From positions 4,526,001 through 4,590,000 of the forward strand of contig NZ_CP113116.1 in NCBI RefSeq assembly GCF_026625985.1: a stretch of 64,000 nucleotides of DNA. Direction: 5' to 3'. A program made the position numbers and the translations under genes. Each line of letters begins with the position of its first letter. The first letter of the stretch is position 1. The notes below the pieces were generated by a model. The model did not search any database. It was not told the origin of the DNA and worked only from the letters and a program-made list of their open reading frames with translations. This stretch comes from Mycobacterium sp. Aquia_213 (GTDB taxonomy: Bacteria; Actinomycetota; Actinomycetes; Mycobacteriales; Mycobacteriaceae). Below, one piece after another: positions 9,228 through 17,420 of the stretch.

Positions 9228-10574
9228 GTGACAAAGCCGTCGTGGACTGTCGATGTCGTGGTGGTCGGGGCTGGTTTTGCCGGCCTAGCTGCGGCGCGAG
9301 AGCTGACGCGACAGGGTCACGACGTGGTCGTCTTCGAGGGCCGTGACCGCGTCGGCGGGCGTTCGTTGACCGGTAGCGTCGCGGGATTGCCGGCGGATAT
9401 GGGGGGCGCGTTCGTCGGCCCGACCCAAGACGCCGTGCTGGCACTGGCGGCCGAACTACAGGTCCCGACCATTCCCACGCACCACGACGGCAAGAACCTC
9501 ATCCACTGGCGCGGCTGGACCCGCTCCTATCAGGGCACCATCCCCAAGCTTTCGCTGACCGGATTGCTCGACATCGGCCGGCTGCGTTGGCAATTCGAAC
9601 GAATCGCGCGCAGCATTCCGGTTGACGCGCCGTGGCAGGCGCGCCGCGCCCGCGAACTTGACGCCCTGTCGTTCGGACAGTGGTTGCGCTCGGTTCGCGC
9701 CACCGCCTCGTCGCGCGACCTGATGGCGATCATGGCCCGGGTGACCTGGGGATGTGAACTCGATGATGTGTCGATGCTGCACGCCGCGCGCTACATCCGC
9801 GCCGCGGGCGGTCTGGACCGGATGCTCGATGTCGAGGATGGTGCCCAGCAGGACCATTTCCCGGGCGGCAGCCAGCAAATCGCTCGGGCGGCGGCGGACG
9901 AACTGGGCGCGCGCGTCGTGCTGAACGCCCCGGTGCGCCGCATCGAGCGGCACGGTTCCGGCGTCACGGTCACCTCCGACGGTGGCACGGCCGACGCCGG
10001 GTTCGTCATCGTCGCGATCCCGCCGGCCCATCGCGGGGCCATCGAGTTCACTCCCCCGCTGCCAGCCGAGTACCGACAACTGGTCGAGCAATGGCCACAG
10101 GGCCGGCTCAGCAAAGCCTTCGCGGCGTATTCGACACCGTTCTGGCGGGCCAACGGATTCTCGGGGCAGGCGCTCTCCGACCGGGGCCCGGTGTTCATCA
10201 CGTTCGACGTCAGCCCGCAGGCCGACGGTCCGGGCATCCTGTTGGGCTTTGTCGACGCCCGGGCGTTCGATTCGTTACCCACCGACCAACGCCGCCGCGA
10301 CACACTGCGTTGCTTCGCGTCGCTGTTCGGCGACGAGGCACTCACACCTCTCGACTATGCGGATCATCGTTGGGGCACTGAGGATTTCGCTCCGGGTGGC
10401 CCGACCGCGGCGGTACCGCCGGGGTCGTGGACGCGATTCGGGCCCTGGCTACGCGAACCGGTCGGGCCGATTCACTGGGCCGGCACCGAGACCGCCGACG
10501 AGTGGACCGGGTTTTTCGACGGCGCCGTCCGGTCCGGCCAGCGGGCGGCCGCCGAGATCACCGCCCTGCTATGA
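9228..10574 (+). CDS. aofH: Flavin-containing amine oxidase (Rv3170/AofH-like)
   Basis: A 448-residue FAD amine oxidase. It has an N-terminal dinucleotide fold (VVGAGFAGL, about residues 13-21) followed by EGRDRVGGRS, the substrate domain, and a C-terminal FAD signature GPIHWAGTETADEW. The GTG at 9228 has GGAGGG immediately upstream and gives the 448-residue length I recall for Rv3170. It would oxidise primary or secondary amines to aldehydes with release of H2O2; the exact amine is unknown. There is no signal peptide, so it should be cytoplasmic, unlike its paralogue at 11712. Its 3' end overlaps the convergent hydrolase gene by 6 bp. Confidence 0.93.
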   Translation: MTKPSWTVDVVVVGAGFAGLAAARELTRQGHDVVVFEGRDRVGGRSLTGSVAGLPADMGGAFVGPTQDAVLALAAELQVPTIPTHHDGKNLIHWRGWTRSYQGTIPKLSLTGLLDIGRLRWQFERIARSIPVDAPWQARRARELDALSFGQWLRSVRATASSRDLMAIMARVTWGCELDDVSMLHAARYIRAAGGLDRMLDVEDGAQQDHFPGGSQQIARAAADELGARVVLNAPVRRIERHGSGVTVTSDGGTADAGFVIVAIPPAHRGAIEFTPPLPAEYRQLVEQWPQGRLSKAFAAYSTPFWRANGFSGQALSDRGPVFITFDVSPQADGPGILLGFVDARAFDSLPTDQRRRDTLRCFASLFGDEALTPLDYADHRWGTEDFAPGGPTAAVPPGSWTRFGPWLREPVGPIHWAGTETADEWTGFFDGAVRSGQRAAAEITALL

Positions 10575-11528
10575 GCTGATCTGCGCGACCGGCAGGGTCA
10601 CCGATTCGGCCAATAACCGCAGCTGGCCGGTGACCTCACGGTGGTGCTCCAGCATGGAGCAGTGACCGCCGGGCAGCTCGACCAGGCCGATCACGTTGGG
10701 CGCGATGCGGGCGATCTCGCGCGACGCGGCGATCGGCGTCAGCCGGTCGTCCTCGCTGCCGATGACCAGCGTCGGCACCGTCAACCCGGTCAGGTCGAGG
10801 TGCCGCGAGCCCAGGGATTCGACGAGCATCCTCGTGCAGCCCCCGCGCCCGGCGGCCGGGGTCTGAACGAACAAGTCGTGGATGAGTCTGGCGGCACTCG
10901 GGTCGGCGTCCTTGCCGACCGCGAGCATCGCGATCAACGAGCGGGTGGCGAGCAGGGCCGGACTGGGAATCGGGACCCCACCGAACACATTGATCAGGCC
11001 GCGCGCGGCGAGCGAGCGGGCCGGCGACAATTGACCCGGCACAGCGAACAGCTTCACCTGGCGCACCAGGTCGCCGGTTGTCGTGTTGATCAGTGCGACG
11101 GCATCGGCGCGCCGGTGGACTTTGTGGCGGTAGCGGGCCGACCACGCGGCGATCGTGATGCCGCCCATCGAGTGGCCGGCGAGCACGGCACGCTCGTGCG
11201 GTGCCACCGTCGCCTCCAACACGCAATCCAGGTCGGACGCAAGGTGTTTGAGGCTGTATCCGCAGCGCCGCGGAACCCCGCTTCGGCCGTGGCCGCGGTG
11301 GTCGAACGCGATCACCCGGTAGTCGGTGGCCAGGTCGGCGATCTGATATGCCCAGGCCCGGATCGCGCAGGTGATGCCGTGGGTCAGCACGATCGGATAG
11401 CCGTCCGGCGGCCCGAAGACTTCCGCGTGCAACGGGGTGCCATCGACCGCGCGGACGGTCAGGGTGCGGCTCGGCGGTAAAACGCCGGGTAACGGGTCAA
11501 CCACACGAATCGATCGCCGAGCACTCAT
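10569..11528 (-). CDS. Alpha/beta-hydrolase (Rv3171c position)
   Basis: A 319-residue alpha/beta-hydrolase. It has the oxyanion HG segment (LTHGITCAIRAW), the FDHRGHGRSG turn and the nucleophile elbow GHSMGG (about residue 130). The late acid is in GSEDDRLTP and the catalytic His in GGHCSML. In M. tuberculosis the corresponding gene is annotated as a non-haem haloperoxidase (hpx), but this fold covers esterases, epoxide hydrolases and many others, so I keep the general call. The ATG at 11528 is chosen because the region upstream of it is not protein-like. Confidence 0.88.
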   Translation of the reverse strand: MSARRSIRVVDPLPGVLPPSRTLTVRAVDGTPLHAEVFGPPDGYPIVLTHGITCAIRAWAYQIADLATDYRVIAFDHRGHGRSGVPRRCGYSLKHLASDLDCVLEATVAPHERAVLAGHSMGGITIAAWSARYRHKVHRRADAVALINTTTGDLVRQVKLFAVPGQLSPARSLAARGLINVFGGVPIPSPALLATRSLIAMLAVGKDADPSAARLIHDLFVQTPAAGRGGCTRMLVESLGSRHLDLTGLTVPTLVIGSEDDRLTPIAASREIARIAPNVIGLVELPGGHCSMLEHHREVTGQLRLLAESVTLPVAQISS

Positions 11529-11711
11529 CGCCAGCTCCCCCCGTCGAACACGGCCCCGTCGCCGCACTCTGGATGCAGTGATCCTATAACGGCACGGGCG
11601 TCCAACTATGCAATTTCGGTCAAACCCGCGCGCCCGAATCGCAGCACACAATTCGTCGCTAACGAGCAAACCTCGGCGCGGCGCCGGTTTCCGTGTGAGA
11701 GGCTAACTGTC

Positions 11712-13100
11712 ATGTCCCCGATGTCCCGTCGGGCGGCGCTCACAGCAACGATGAGCGCGGTCACTGGCGGGCTGCTGGCTGCCTGCGCATCTGGTCAACA
11801 TTCGGCGTCGCCACCACCCCCACCGCCGCCGGAGATCAAACCGGACACTCAGTCGGTCCTGATCGTCGGCGCCGGCATGGCGGGCCTGGCCGCTGCGCGC
11901 AGCCTGGTCGACGCGGGCTGGCCGGTTCGCTTGATCGAAGCCCGCGATCGCATCGGCGGCCGCGTCTACACCAACCGCGACTGGGGCGTGCCGATCGAGA
12001 TGGGCGCGTCCTGGATCCACGGCACCACCAACGGTCCGATGATGGAACTGGCACGCAAGGCGCACGCCGAGGTCATCCCGACCGACTATTACGGATGGGC
12101 GAAGCTCGCGGTGGATCGCAGCCTGCCGCCGGTGGACTACGACGACGACGCCTGGCGCAAGTTCGTCGAACGGGCCTGTGACCGTGTCACCGGCGGGAGT
12201 CTCGGCGCCGCCGTCGACGCCGCGGCCAAACGCGCAGAGCTTTCCAGTTCGGACCGCGCCCAGCTGGCATTCTTCGTCGCCACCGAGATCGAGGACGAAT
12301 ACGCGGCCGGCGCAGATCAGCTCTCCGCCAAGACATTTGACACCGGCGACTACGCCGACGGCGACCAATCCGTCATCACGAACGGCTATGACGCCCTGCC
12401 GAAGCTGCTCGCCGACGGACTTCAGATCGTTCTCAATACGCCGGTCACCGCGATCACCCGACGAGACAGCTCCGTCACCGTGCACGCCGGAAACCAATCC
12501 TTTGACGGCCCCGCCGTGATCGTCACCGTTCCCCTTGGGGTGCTCAAAGCCGGTTCGATCGCCTTCGACCCGCCACTGCCCGACGGACATGCTCGCGCGG
12601 TCAGTGCCTTGGGGTTCGGCGTGCTGTCCAAGAGCTTCTTCCGGTTCGACCGGCGAACGTGGAAGACCGACAACGCCTTTTATCTCTTCATGGGGACCGA
12701 CCCCGGCGCTTGGGCGCAGTGGTTCACCCTGTCGAGCACCGCCGGGCCGATCGTGGTGGCATTCAATGCCGGCGAACGCGGCCGCGCGGTGGAGTCGTCG
12801 TCGGTCGCCGATATGACGGCCCGGGCGCTGCCGATCGCACGCCAGCTCTTCGGCGACAACGTCTCGCCGGTGGAAGTCCGGACATCGAGTTGGAGCACCG
12901 ACCCGTATGCGCGGGGCAGCTACTCATTCCACGCGCCCGGCTCCGGCCTCGACGACCGCCACCGCCTGCGGGAACCGATCAGCGATCGGCTGTATCTGGC
13001 GGGTGAGGCTGTCGACACCAAAAACCCGTCCACCGTCATTGGGGCCGTGGTCAGCGGCCGGTATGCCGCCGACCAATTGATGCAGCGGCTGAAGAGCTAG
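11712..13100 (+). CDS. Tat-exported lipoprotein FAD amine oxidase
   Basis: A 462-residue second amine oxidase. The N-terminus has a twin-arginine motif (SRRAAL), a hydrophobic stretch and a lipobox (LLAAC, about residues 21-25). A linker of seven consecutive prolines precedes the FAD fold VGAGMAGLAAA and EARDRIGGR. The C-terminal FAD signature is LYLAGEAVDTKNPSTV. A flavoprotein folded in the cytoplasm needs Tat for export, which fits the signal. GAGAGG lies 8 bp before the ATG. The closest groups are polyamine or tryptophan oxidase-like enzymes; the substrate is not known. A paralogue without a signal lies 1.1 kb upstream. Confidence 0.9.
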   Translation: MSPMSRRAALTATMSAVTGGLLAACASGQHSASPPPPPPPEIKPDTQSVLIVGAGMAGLAAARSLVDAGWPVRLIEARDRIGGRVYTNRDWGVPIEMGASWIHGTTNGPMMELARKAHAEVIPTDYYGWAKLAVDRSLPPVDYDDDAWRKFVERACDRVTGGSLGAAVDAAAKRAELSSSDRAQLAFFVATEIEDEYAAGADQLSAKTFDTGDYADGDQSVITNGYDALPKLLADGLQIVLNTPVTAITRRDSSVTVHAGNQSFDGPAVIVTVPLGVLKAGSIAFDPPLPDGHARAVSALGFGVLSKSFFRFDRRTWKTDNAFYLFMGTDPGAWAQWFTLSSTAGPIVVAFNAGERGRAVESSSVADMTARALPIARQLFGDNVSPVEVRTSSWSTDPYARGSYSFHAPGSGLDDRHRLREPISDRLYLAGEAVDTKNPSTVIGAVVSGRYAADQLMQRLKS

Positions 13101-13101
13101 C

Positions 13102-13149
13102 GCGCAATATCAAGGCCTTCAGTAGTTTTCCAGTACGGCGATATTGCGC
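13102..13149. terminator. Inverted repeat with 28-nt loop after the amine oxidase gene
   Basis: Perfect 10-bp arms GCGCAATATC and GATATTGCGC flank a 28-nt loop directly behind the stop codon of the amine oxidase. No U-tract follows. It may act as a mycobacterial-type terminator or as an mRNA-stabilising hairpin; the long loop makes strong termination uncertain. Confidence 0.45.
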
Positions 13150-13213
13150 CAACTCGGCCACGTCGTCTCCCAGGCCCGGTGGATGCGGCCGTCGACCGAC
13201 CGATGGTCTTGTA

Positions 13214-13232
13214 AACCGACCACTGGTCGGTT
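13214..13232. promoter_or_regulatory. Palindromic operator of the membrane protein-TetR pair
   Basis: A 19-bp palindrome, AACCGACCA-C-TGGTCGGTT (perfect 9-bp arms around one base), lies 32 bp upstream of the ATG at 13264. ACCGACC/GGTCGGT arms are typical of TetR-type operators. The only regulator gene in the transcription unit is the TetR at 13700, so autoregulation is the likely role. Confidence 0.72.
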
Positions 13233-13263
13233 ATGATCTCACCATCCGTCCGTGGAGGTAGCC

Positions 13264-13716
13264 ATGAGCCAGCCAGATCCGTCGCAGATTCGGACCCGGA
13301 TGTTCGCGCGCGCGTTCGGGCCGTTCTTTCTGATCGTGCCGTCGATCGTTGCGGTGCGTGCGTCGTCGCAAATGCCCGTGCTACTGCACGAATTCAGCAT
13401 CAGCCCGATCTGGCAGTGGGAGCTGGGGGCCATCCTGCTGATGTGGGGCAGCGTCATCATCGCCTTTCATCAGTATTGGCGCAGTGTCGCAGCGGTTTTG
13501 GTGTCGCTGCTGGGATGGTTTCTCGCCATCCGCGGGATATTGGTCCTGGCGATTCCAGACGTCTACGACTCGGCCGGTAAGTCGCTAGAAGAAAATGCCA
13601 TTCCGGTGGTGCGCGGCATCTTCGCCGTGATCGCGTTGGTGGGCCTGTATCTGACCTACGTAGGTTGGATCGCGAAGCCCGCCGAGCAGAATCAGCCGGA
13701 TGCCGCGGGTAGTTAA
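13264..13716 (+). CDS. Four-helix membrane protein of unknown function
   Basis: A 150-residue protein with four predicted membrane helices (about residues 15-35, 45-68, 72-95, 120-140). I recognise no enzymatic motif. The ATG at 13264 is preferred over GTG 13252 because GGAGG sits 5-8 bp before it. It is headed by the palindrome at 13214 and overlaps the TetR gene by 17 bp, so it is the main gene co-regulated with that repressor. Membrane protein/TetR pairs like this often respond to lipophilic compounds, but the substrate and role are unknown. Confidence 0.78.
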   Translation: MSQPDPSQIRTRMFARAFGPFFLIVPSIVAVRASSQMPVLLHEFSISPIWQWELGAILLMWGSVIIAFHQYWRSVAAVLVSLLGWFLAIRGILVLAIPDVYDSAGKSLEENAIPVVRGIFAVIALVGLYLTYVGWIAKPAEQNQPDAAGS

Positions 13717-14404
13717 GCATCCCGACGTTCGCCGTGCCGAGATCCTGGATCGTGCCGCGGCGCTGTTCGTCGCGCGCGGCTACGACAATGTCAGCCTCAA
13801 CGACCTGATCGCGGATGCCGGTGTCTCCAAAGGCGCTTTCTACCACTGGTTTCCGTCGAAGGAAGCGCTGATTACAATGCTGGCCGAACGCAGCGCCCGC
13901 GGCCAACTGGCGGTCATCGAAAAGGCGGCTGCGGACTGCGACGGTAATGCCTTGGGTCGGCTGAACACCGCGCTGCAAGCCGGTTTTGACGTCAAGATGC
14001 AGATGGGGACACCCGAGCAATTGGCGGCGATGGTCTCGCTGCTGCGTCCCGAAAACGCGCATCTGTACGGACGCATCGTCGCGGTGACCGAAGAGCTGAG
14101 TCGGCCGCTGCTGACGCGAGTGATTGCCGACGGAGTGGCCGAGGGGGTCTTTCACACTTTCGATCCCGAAGGTGTCGCCGACATGATTCAGGGCCTGGCC
14201 GCACGCACCAGCTCCAATGTGGTCCAGATCGTCGACGCCACCGACGCCCGTGGCAGGGCGCATGCCATCGAGGTGTTGACCGCCCGGTTCAAGCTGCACG
14301 GGTTGGCCGTCGACCGGGTGCTCGGGCTTCCCGACGGCAGTATCACCGTGCTCAGCCGGGCCCAGGTCGAGATGATGGTTGCGGCTCTGCCGCGTGATTA
14401 CTGA
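13700..14404 (+). CDS. TetR-family regulator
   Basis: A 234-residue TetR protein with an N-terminal helix-turn-helix (LIADAGVSKGAFYHWFPSKEAL, split around about residues 36-58) and a long C-terminal ligand domain. It overlaps the end of the preceding membrane-protein gene and is probably expressed only together with it. The likely binding site is the 19-bp palindrome at 13214-13232. The effector is unknown. Confidence 0.9.
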   Translation: MPRVVKHPDVRRAEILDRAAALFVARGYDNVSLNDLIADAGVSKGAFYHWFPSKEALITMLAERSARGQLAVIEKAAADCDGNALGRLNTALQAGFDVKMQMGTPEQLAAMVSLLRPENAHLYGRIVAVTEELSRPLLTRVIADGVAEGVFHTFDPEGVADMIQGLAARTSSNVVQIVDATDARGRAHAIEVLTARFKLHGLAVDRVLGLPDGSITVLSRAQVEMMVAALPRDY

Positions 14405-14429
14405 GGCGGCGATTGGGCATAGCTGATAC

Positions 14430-14780
14430 ATGACGGCACCACAGACAATCCAACGCTCGAAGAGCGACACCATCGCCACGGTCATCATGTTCGTGCTCGC
14501 CGCGATTGCCGGAGTCGTATCCGTTTCGTTTTCCTTCTTTTTCGTGATGGCCACCGATTCGTGCACCGGCAAGAACTGCGACACGTCGGCCCTCGACTGG
14601 GCCTACGCGGTGACCTGGGGCGGCGTCGGGATCGCGGCCATCGTCGCCGTCGGTGGCATCATCGTCGCGGCGGCACGCAAACGGGTCATGTGGGTGTGGC
14701 CAACCATCGCGCTGGTACTGATCATCGTCGCGGTCGTGATCGGTGCACTGCTGGCCAACTCGGTCGTTCCGCATCAGTAG
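14430..14780 (+). CDS. Small three-helix membrane protein
   Basis: A 116-residue protein with three hydrophobic helices (about 13-40, 62-84, 90-110). A short loop after helix 1 contains two cysteines in DSCTGKNC, which could form a disulfide if it faces outside. It follows the TetR gene by 25 bp on the same strand and may be part of that unit. I see no family-specific motif. The function is unknown; the reading frame is supported by codon use, the TM pattern and its position. Confidence 0.7.
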   Translation: MTAPQTIQRSKSDTIATVIMFVLAAIAGVVSVSFSFFFVMATDSCTGKNCDTSALDWAYAVTWGGVGIAAIVAVGGIIVAAARKRVMWVWPTIALVLIIVAVVIGALLANSVVPHQ

Positions 14781-14811
14781 CTAAAGCGTTGCGCTCCAGC
14801 AGAACTCGGTG

Positions 14812-15246
14812 CTACTTCTCGAGCGCCTTCGCGCAGGCGTTCAGGATCGCGAGAAAGCTTCCGCGCAACAGCCGACGGCTGACCGCCTCGAGCACTTTGC
14901 CGCCCGCCGCGGCCGGATGGGTGTAGTTGGTCAGCCAGTCGACGTGCGTCGCGTCGCCCGCGGCGGTGAACGTCAAAGTGCCGCCTTCGTGGTTGAACGG
15001 CGGGATCGACTTGACGATCAAGTAGGCATAGCTGTGCGGCCGGTCGTAGGCGGTGAGCTCTTCCCGGAAGAAGGTGCCGACGCCGATCACCTCGCGCAGC
15101 GCCCCCGGGCCGGGTCCCGACGTGCCTTTGGCCCAATACCCCCTGAGGGCCAACGGAGCGGCAGCCAGGTGAGCCGGGTCGCTCAACCAGTCGAAGACCT
15201 GGTCCACCGGTGCTGCGATCGTCCGTTCCAAATGAATCTCGACCAT
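14812..15246 (-). CDS. SRPBCC/polyketide-cyclase-like lipid-binding protein
   Basis: A 144-residue protein with the SRPBCC pattern: an N-terminal strand with HLERTIAAPVDQVFDWLSD, central antiparallel strands, and a long C-terminal helix (VLEAVSRRLL to the end). Such START-like folds bind hydrophobic ligands or act as cyclases or toxin-like proteins. The ATG at 15246 begins exactly at the conserved first strand; the frame's upstream extension is arginine-rich and not credible. It converges on the small membrane-protein gene and diverges from the haem-binding gene. The ligand is unknown. Confidence 0.8.
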   Translation of the reverse strand: MVEIHLERTIAAPVDQVFDWLSDPAHLAAAPLALRGYWAKGTSGPGPGALREVIGVGTFFREELTAYDRPHSYAYLIVKSIPPFNHEGGTLTFTAAGDATHVDWLTNYTHPAAAGGKVLEAVSRRLLRGSFLAILNACAKALEK

Positions 15247-15610
15247 CAGAACTCCCACCTGGCAGTAACGGCATCGACCCCACGCCATGCTAATCGCCGG
15301 TCGTGTTCGCGCGGGCGCGCGCGACCACCGGCAACGACGGACTCCTTTGCGGTGATACAAAGCACCTCGATCAGCACCGGCCAGGCGCGCCCAGGAAATT
15401 TTGCTGGCACCCGCTTCGGTTGGTCACGATTTGGTCACGACGTGCGAGTTATGGCTGAATGAGCCCGGGCTGGACGAGAACTGCTGTCAGCGCGGGCGTT
15501 AGCTGCAAGCTCTGGCGTGGCGTTGCCGGCATTGACCTCAGCTACCTTGGATTCAGGGGAGTCGGGAGTCCCGCGATCAATTCGGATCGATTCGAAGGGC
15601 ACAATCAATC
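15247..15610. other. Divergent intergenic region upstream of the haem-binding gene
   Basis: This 364-bp region separates the SRPBCC gene from the haem-binding gene. It contains the tandem repeat described separately at 15420-15440 but no open frame with a credible start. It probably holds promoters for both directions. Confidence 0.6.
15420..15440. promoter_or_regulatory. Tandem 10-bp direct repeat with 11-bp period
   Basis: TTGGTCACGA occurs twice, at 15420-15429 and 15431-15440, one base apart. The 11-bp period puts both copies on the same helix face, as with binding sites of OmpR/PhoB-type response regulators. The GTCAC core resembles the MtrA motif as I remember it. It lies in the gap between the SRPBCC and haem-binding genes. 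Confidence 0.5.
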
Positions 15611-16009
15611 ATGAATTTCAGCAATTTCGTCGCGCGTCGACGAGTCGCCGGCATCAGCGCCGGCTGCCTGCTCGGGGGAATGGCCATCGGCCTCGTCGCC
15701 GCGCCGTCGGCGGCCGCCGCCCCCGACTGCAGCCCCGCAGGTGTCAACGCCACGGTCTCGTCGGTGCAGAGTGCGGCGGAGCAGTACCTCTCCGCGCACC
15801 CGGGCGCCAACCAGGTAGTCAGCGCCGCCTACGGACAGCCGCGTCCGGAGGCCGCGTCCAGCCTGCGCGGCTACTTCACCGCGCACCCGCAGGAGTACAC
15901 CGACCTGCGCGGGATTCTCTCGCCGATCGGCGACACCGAGCGCCAGTGCAATGTGTCGGCGCTGCCGGGGAATCTGGAATCGGCCTACCACGAGTTCATG
16001 GCCGGCTGA
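15611..16009 (+). CDS. Secreted mycobacterial haem-binding (MHB) protein
   Basis: A 132-residue exported protein. An N-terminal signal (positive ARRR, hydrophobic core, APSAAAA cleavage region near residue 37) leads to a small all-helical domain. That domain has two cysteines (C40 and C113) positioned to form a disulfide, and the GYFTAHP and AAEQYLSAHPG segments typical of the MHB/haemophore-like family (Rv0203 group). Members bind haem and several have been described as haemophores. It stands alone, followed by a strong hairpin. A role in haem handling is inferred from the family and not shown here. Confidence 0.85.
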   Translation: MNFSNFVARRRVAGISAGCLLGGMAIGLVAAPSAAAAPDCSPAGVNATVSSVQSAAEQYLSAHPGANQVVSAAYGQPRPEAASSLRGYFTAHPQEYTDLRGILSPIGDTERQCNVSALPGNLESAYHEFMAG

Positions 16010-16021
16010 TTCCGCCAGCAA

Positions 16022-16049
16022 CGACCCGCCACAAAGCCGTGGCGGGTCG
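16022..16049 (+). terminator. Hairpin terminator after the haem-binding gene
   Basis: An 11-bp perfect stem (CGACCCGCCAC / GTGGCGGGTCG) with a 6-nt loop (aaagcc) starts 12 bp after the stop codon. There is no long U-tract, as is common for mycobacterial intrinsic terminators. Confidence 0.75.
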
Positions 16050-16075
16050 CTGTGCATCTGCGTCGAATCACGTCA

Positions 16076-16245
16076 CCGGGTACGAGCAGGGACTGACGAT
16101 CGCGGCAGCCGCGCAGCGAGCCAACCGTGCCCGTCGCCCCGAGGTCGCTCAGGAAATTGTGGAGAAGGCCACCCGCATGCTGATCCGCCGGGTAGCCAAG
16201 GGCGGCAGCGCATCCCGGCTACCCGGCCTGGCCAAAAGCGCCTGA
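16076..16245 (+). pseudogene. Possible small coding remnant without a clear start
   Basis: The frame ending at 16245 reads as about 56 residues of convincing composition (GYEQGLTIAAAAQRAN, then RRPEVAQEIVEKATRML and RRVAKGGSASRL). No ATG, GTG or TTG with a ribosome site precedes it, because the terminator hairpin of the haem-binding gene lies immediately upstream. It may be a 5'-truncated gene or chance coding-like sequence. Confidence 0.3.
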
Positions 16246-16314
16246 TTCAGGTTTCATCGCGGGCAGGCCGGGCATCCTCGCACAAGGCGTCCTAATGACT
16301 GGAGGGTGATTATC

Positions 16315-16572
16315 GTGCCGAACCCGTCGCTCAAGAACGAGAAGATGTACCGCGAACTGCGCAAACAGGGCAATTCGGAGGAAAAGTCCGCACGGATCTC
16401 CAACGCTGCCGCGGCGCGGGGTAAGTCCGCGGTCGGCCGCAAGGGCGGCCAGGCCGGCTCCTACACCGACTGGACGGTGCCTGAACTGAAGAAGCGCGCC
16501 AAAGAGCTTGGCATCTCCGGGTATTCGGGCCTCACGAAGGACAAGTTAGTCGCAAAACTGCGTAACCACTGA
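16315..16572 (+). CDS. Small basic protein with Rho-N/SAP-like C-terminal motif
   Basis: An 85-residue lysine/arginine-rich protein. The N-terminal half (NEKMYRELRKQGNSEEKSAR) resembles the DUF7218 type of short actinobacterial proteins. The C-terminal half (WTVPELKKRAKELGISGYSG, then LTKDKLVAKLR) has the helix-extension-helix pattern of Rho-N/SAP domains, which bind nucleic acid. The GTG at 16315 is chosen because GGAGGG ends 8 bp before it, while GTG 16306 overlaps that ribosome site. It probably binds DNA or RNA, or interacts with nucleic-acid enzymes; the role is unknown. Confidence 0.8.
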   Translation: MPNPSLKNEKMYRELRKQGNSEEKSARISNAAAARGKSAVGRKGGQAGSYTDWTVPELKKRAKELGISGYSGLTKDKLVAKLRNH

Positions 16573-16694
16573 ATCCACGTCGGCACTCAGCCGGTGCGGC
16601 CGAGCCCGCCCACGCGAAGCGGACGCTCAAGGAGAACAGTCCTCCCGTCATTCGTCATCTGTTTAAGCAACGACGAAATGGGCAATCGCCTGGT

Positions 16695-17420
16695 ATGTCA
16701 GCGCCAGCGTTCCGGGTGTACGGCCGAGCCGTCGTAGTGATTCCTGCCCACAATGAAAAAGCCGATCTACCAGCGTGTTTGCGCGCGGTACTGAGGGCGA
16801 CCCGGTGCGTGCCGATTCCCGTTTCGGTCGTGGTGGTGCTGGATGCCAGCGATGACGACAGCGCGAAGTTGGCCTGCCGGTACGGGCCCGATGTGCACTT
16901 CGTCAGCGTCGATGCCCGCAATGTCGGTGCCGCGCGGGCGGTCGGCTTTTTGCACGGCCGCTCGCTGGGCGACGATGACGACGAGTGCTGGTATGCCACC
17001 ACCGATGCCGACAGCCGGGTGGATCCCGGCTGGCTGACCGATCAACTGGAGCGCGGTGCCGACATGGTTCTCGGCGTGGTCCGAGTTACCAACTGGCGCC
17101 AGCATTCCTCCGACGTCGCGGACCGCTACATGAAGGCTTACCAGGCCGACCCGCCGGGCGGGGACGGACAGCACAGGCACATTCACGGTGCGAACATGGG
17201 ATTCAGCGCCCGGGCGTACTGGCGGGTTGGTGGCTTTCGCGCACTGGTCTCGGGCGAGGATGTCGACCTGGTCGAGCGCTTCGAGGCCGCCGGGTACCGC
17301 ATCCATCGAGACATCGACCTATCGGTGGTCACTTCGGCGCGAACGCAGGCCCGGGCCCCGCACGGATTCGCGCATCACCTCAGGCAACTGAGCAGATCGG
17401 CGGCGGGTGATTGCGCGTGA
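16695..17420 (+). CDS. Family 2 glycosyltransferase
   Basis: A 241-residue GT-A-fold glycosyltransferase. It has the opening VVVIPAHNEKADLPACL, the nucleotide-sugar-binding TTDADSRVDPGWL (DxD-like DAD near residue 105), and the late GSARAYWRVGGF-type acceptor motif followed by EDVDL (ED catalytic pair). It has no membrane helix. It is the first gene of four that overlap or nearly touch (with genes at 17417, 18364 and 19131), so it works in the same pathway as the dehydrogenase, deacetylase and methyltransferase. The sugar donor and acceptor are unknown. Confidence 0.9.
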   Translation: MSAPAFRVYGRAVVVIPAHNEKADLPACLRAVLRATRCVPIPVSVVVVLDASDDDSAKLACRYGPDVHFVSVDARNVGAARAVGFLHGRSLGDDDDECWYATTDADSRVDPGWLTDQLERGADMVLGVVRVTNWRQHSSDVADRYMKAYQADPPGGDGQHRHIHGANMGFSARAYWRVGGFRALVSGEDVDLVERFEAAGYRIHRDIDLSVVTSARTQARAPHGFAHHLRQLSRSAAGDCA

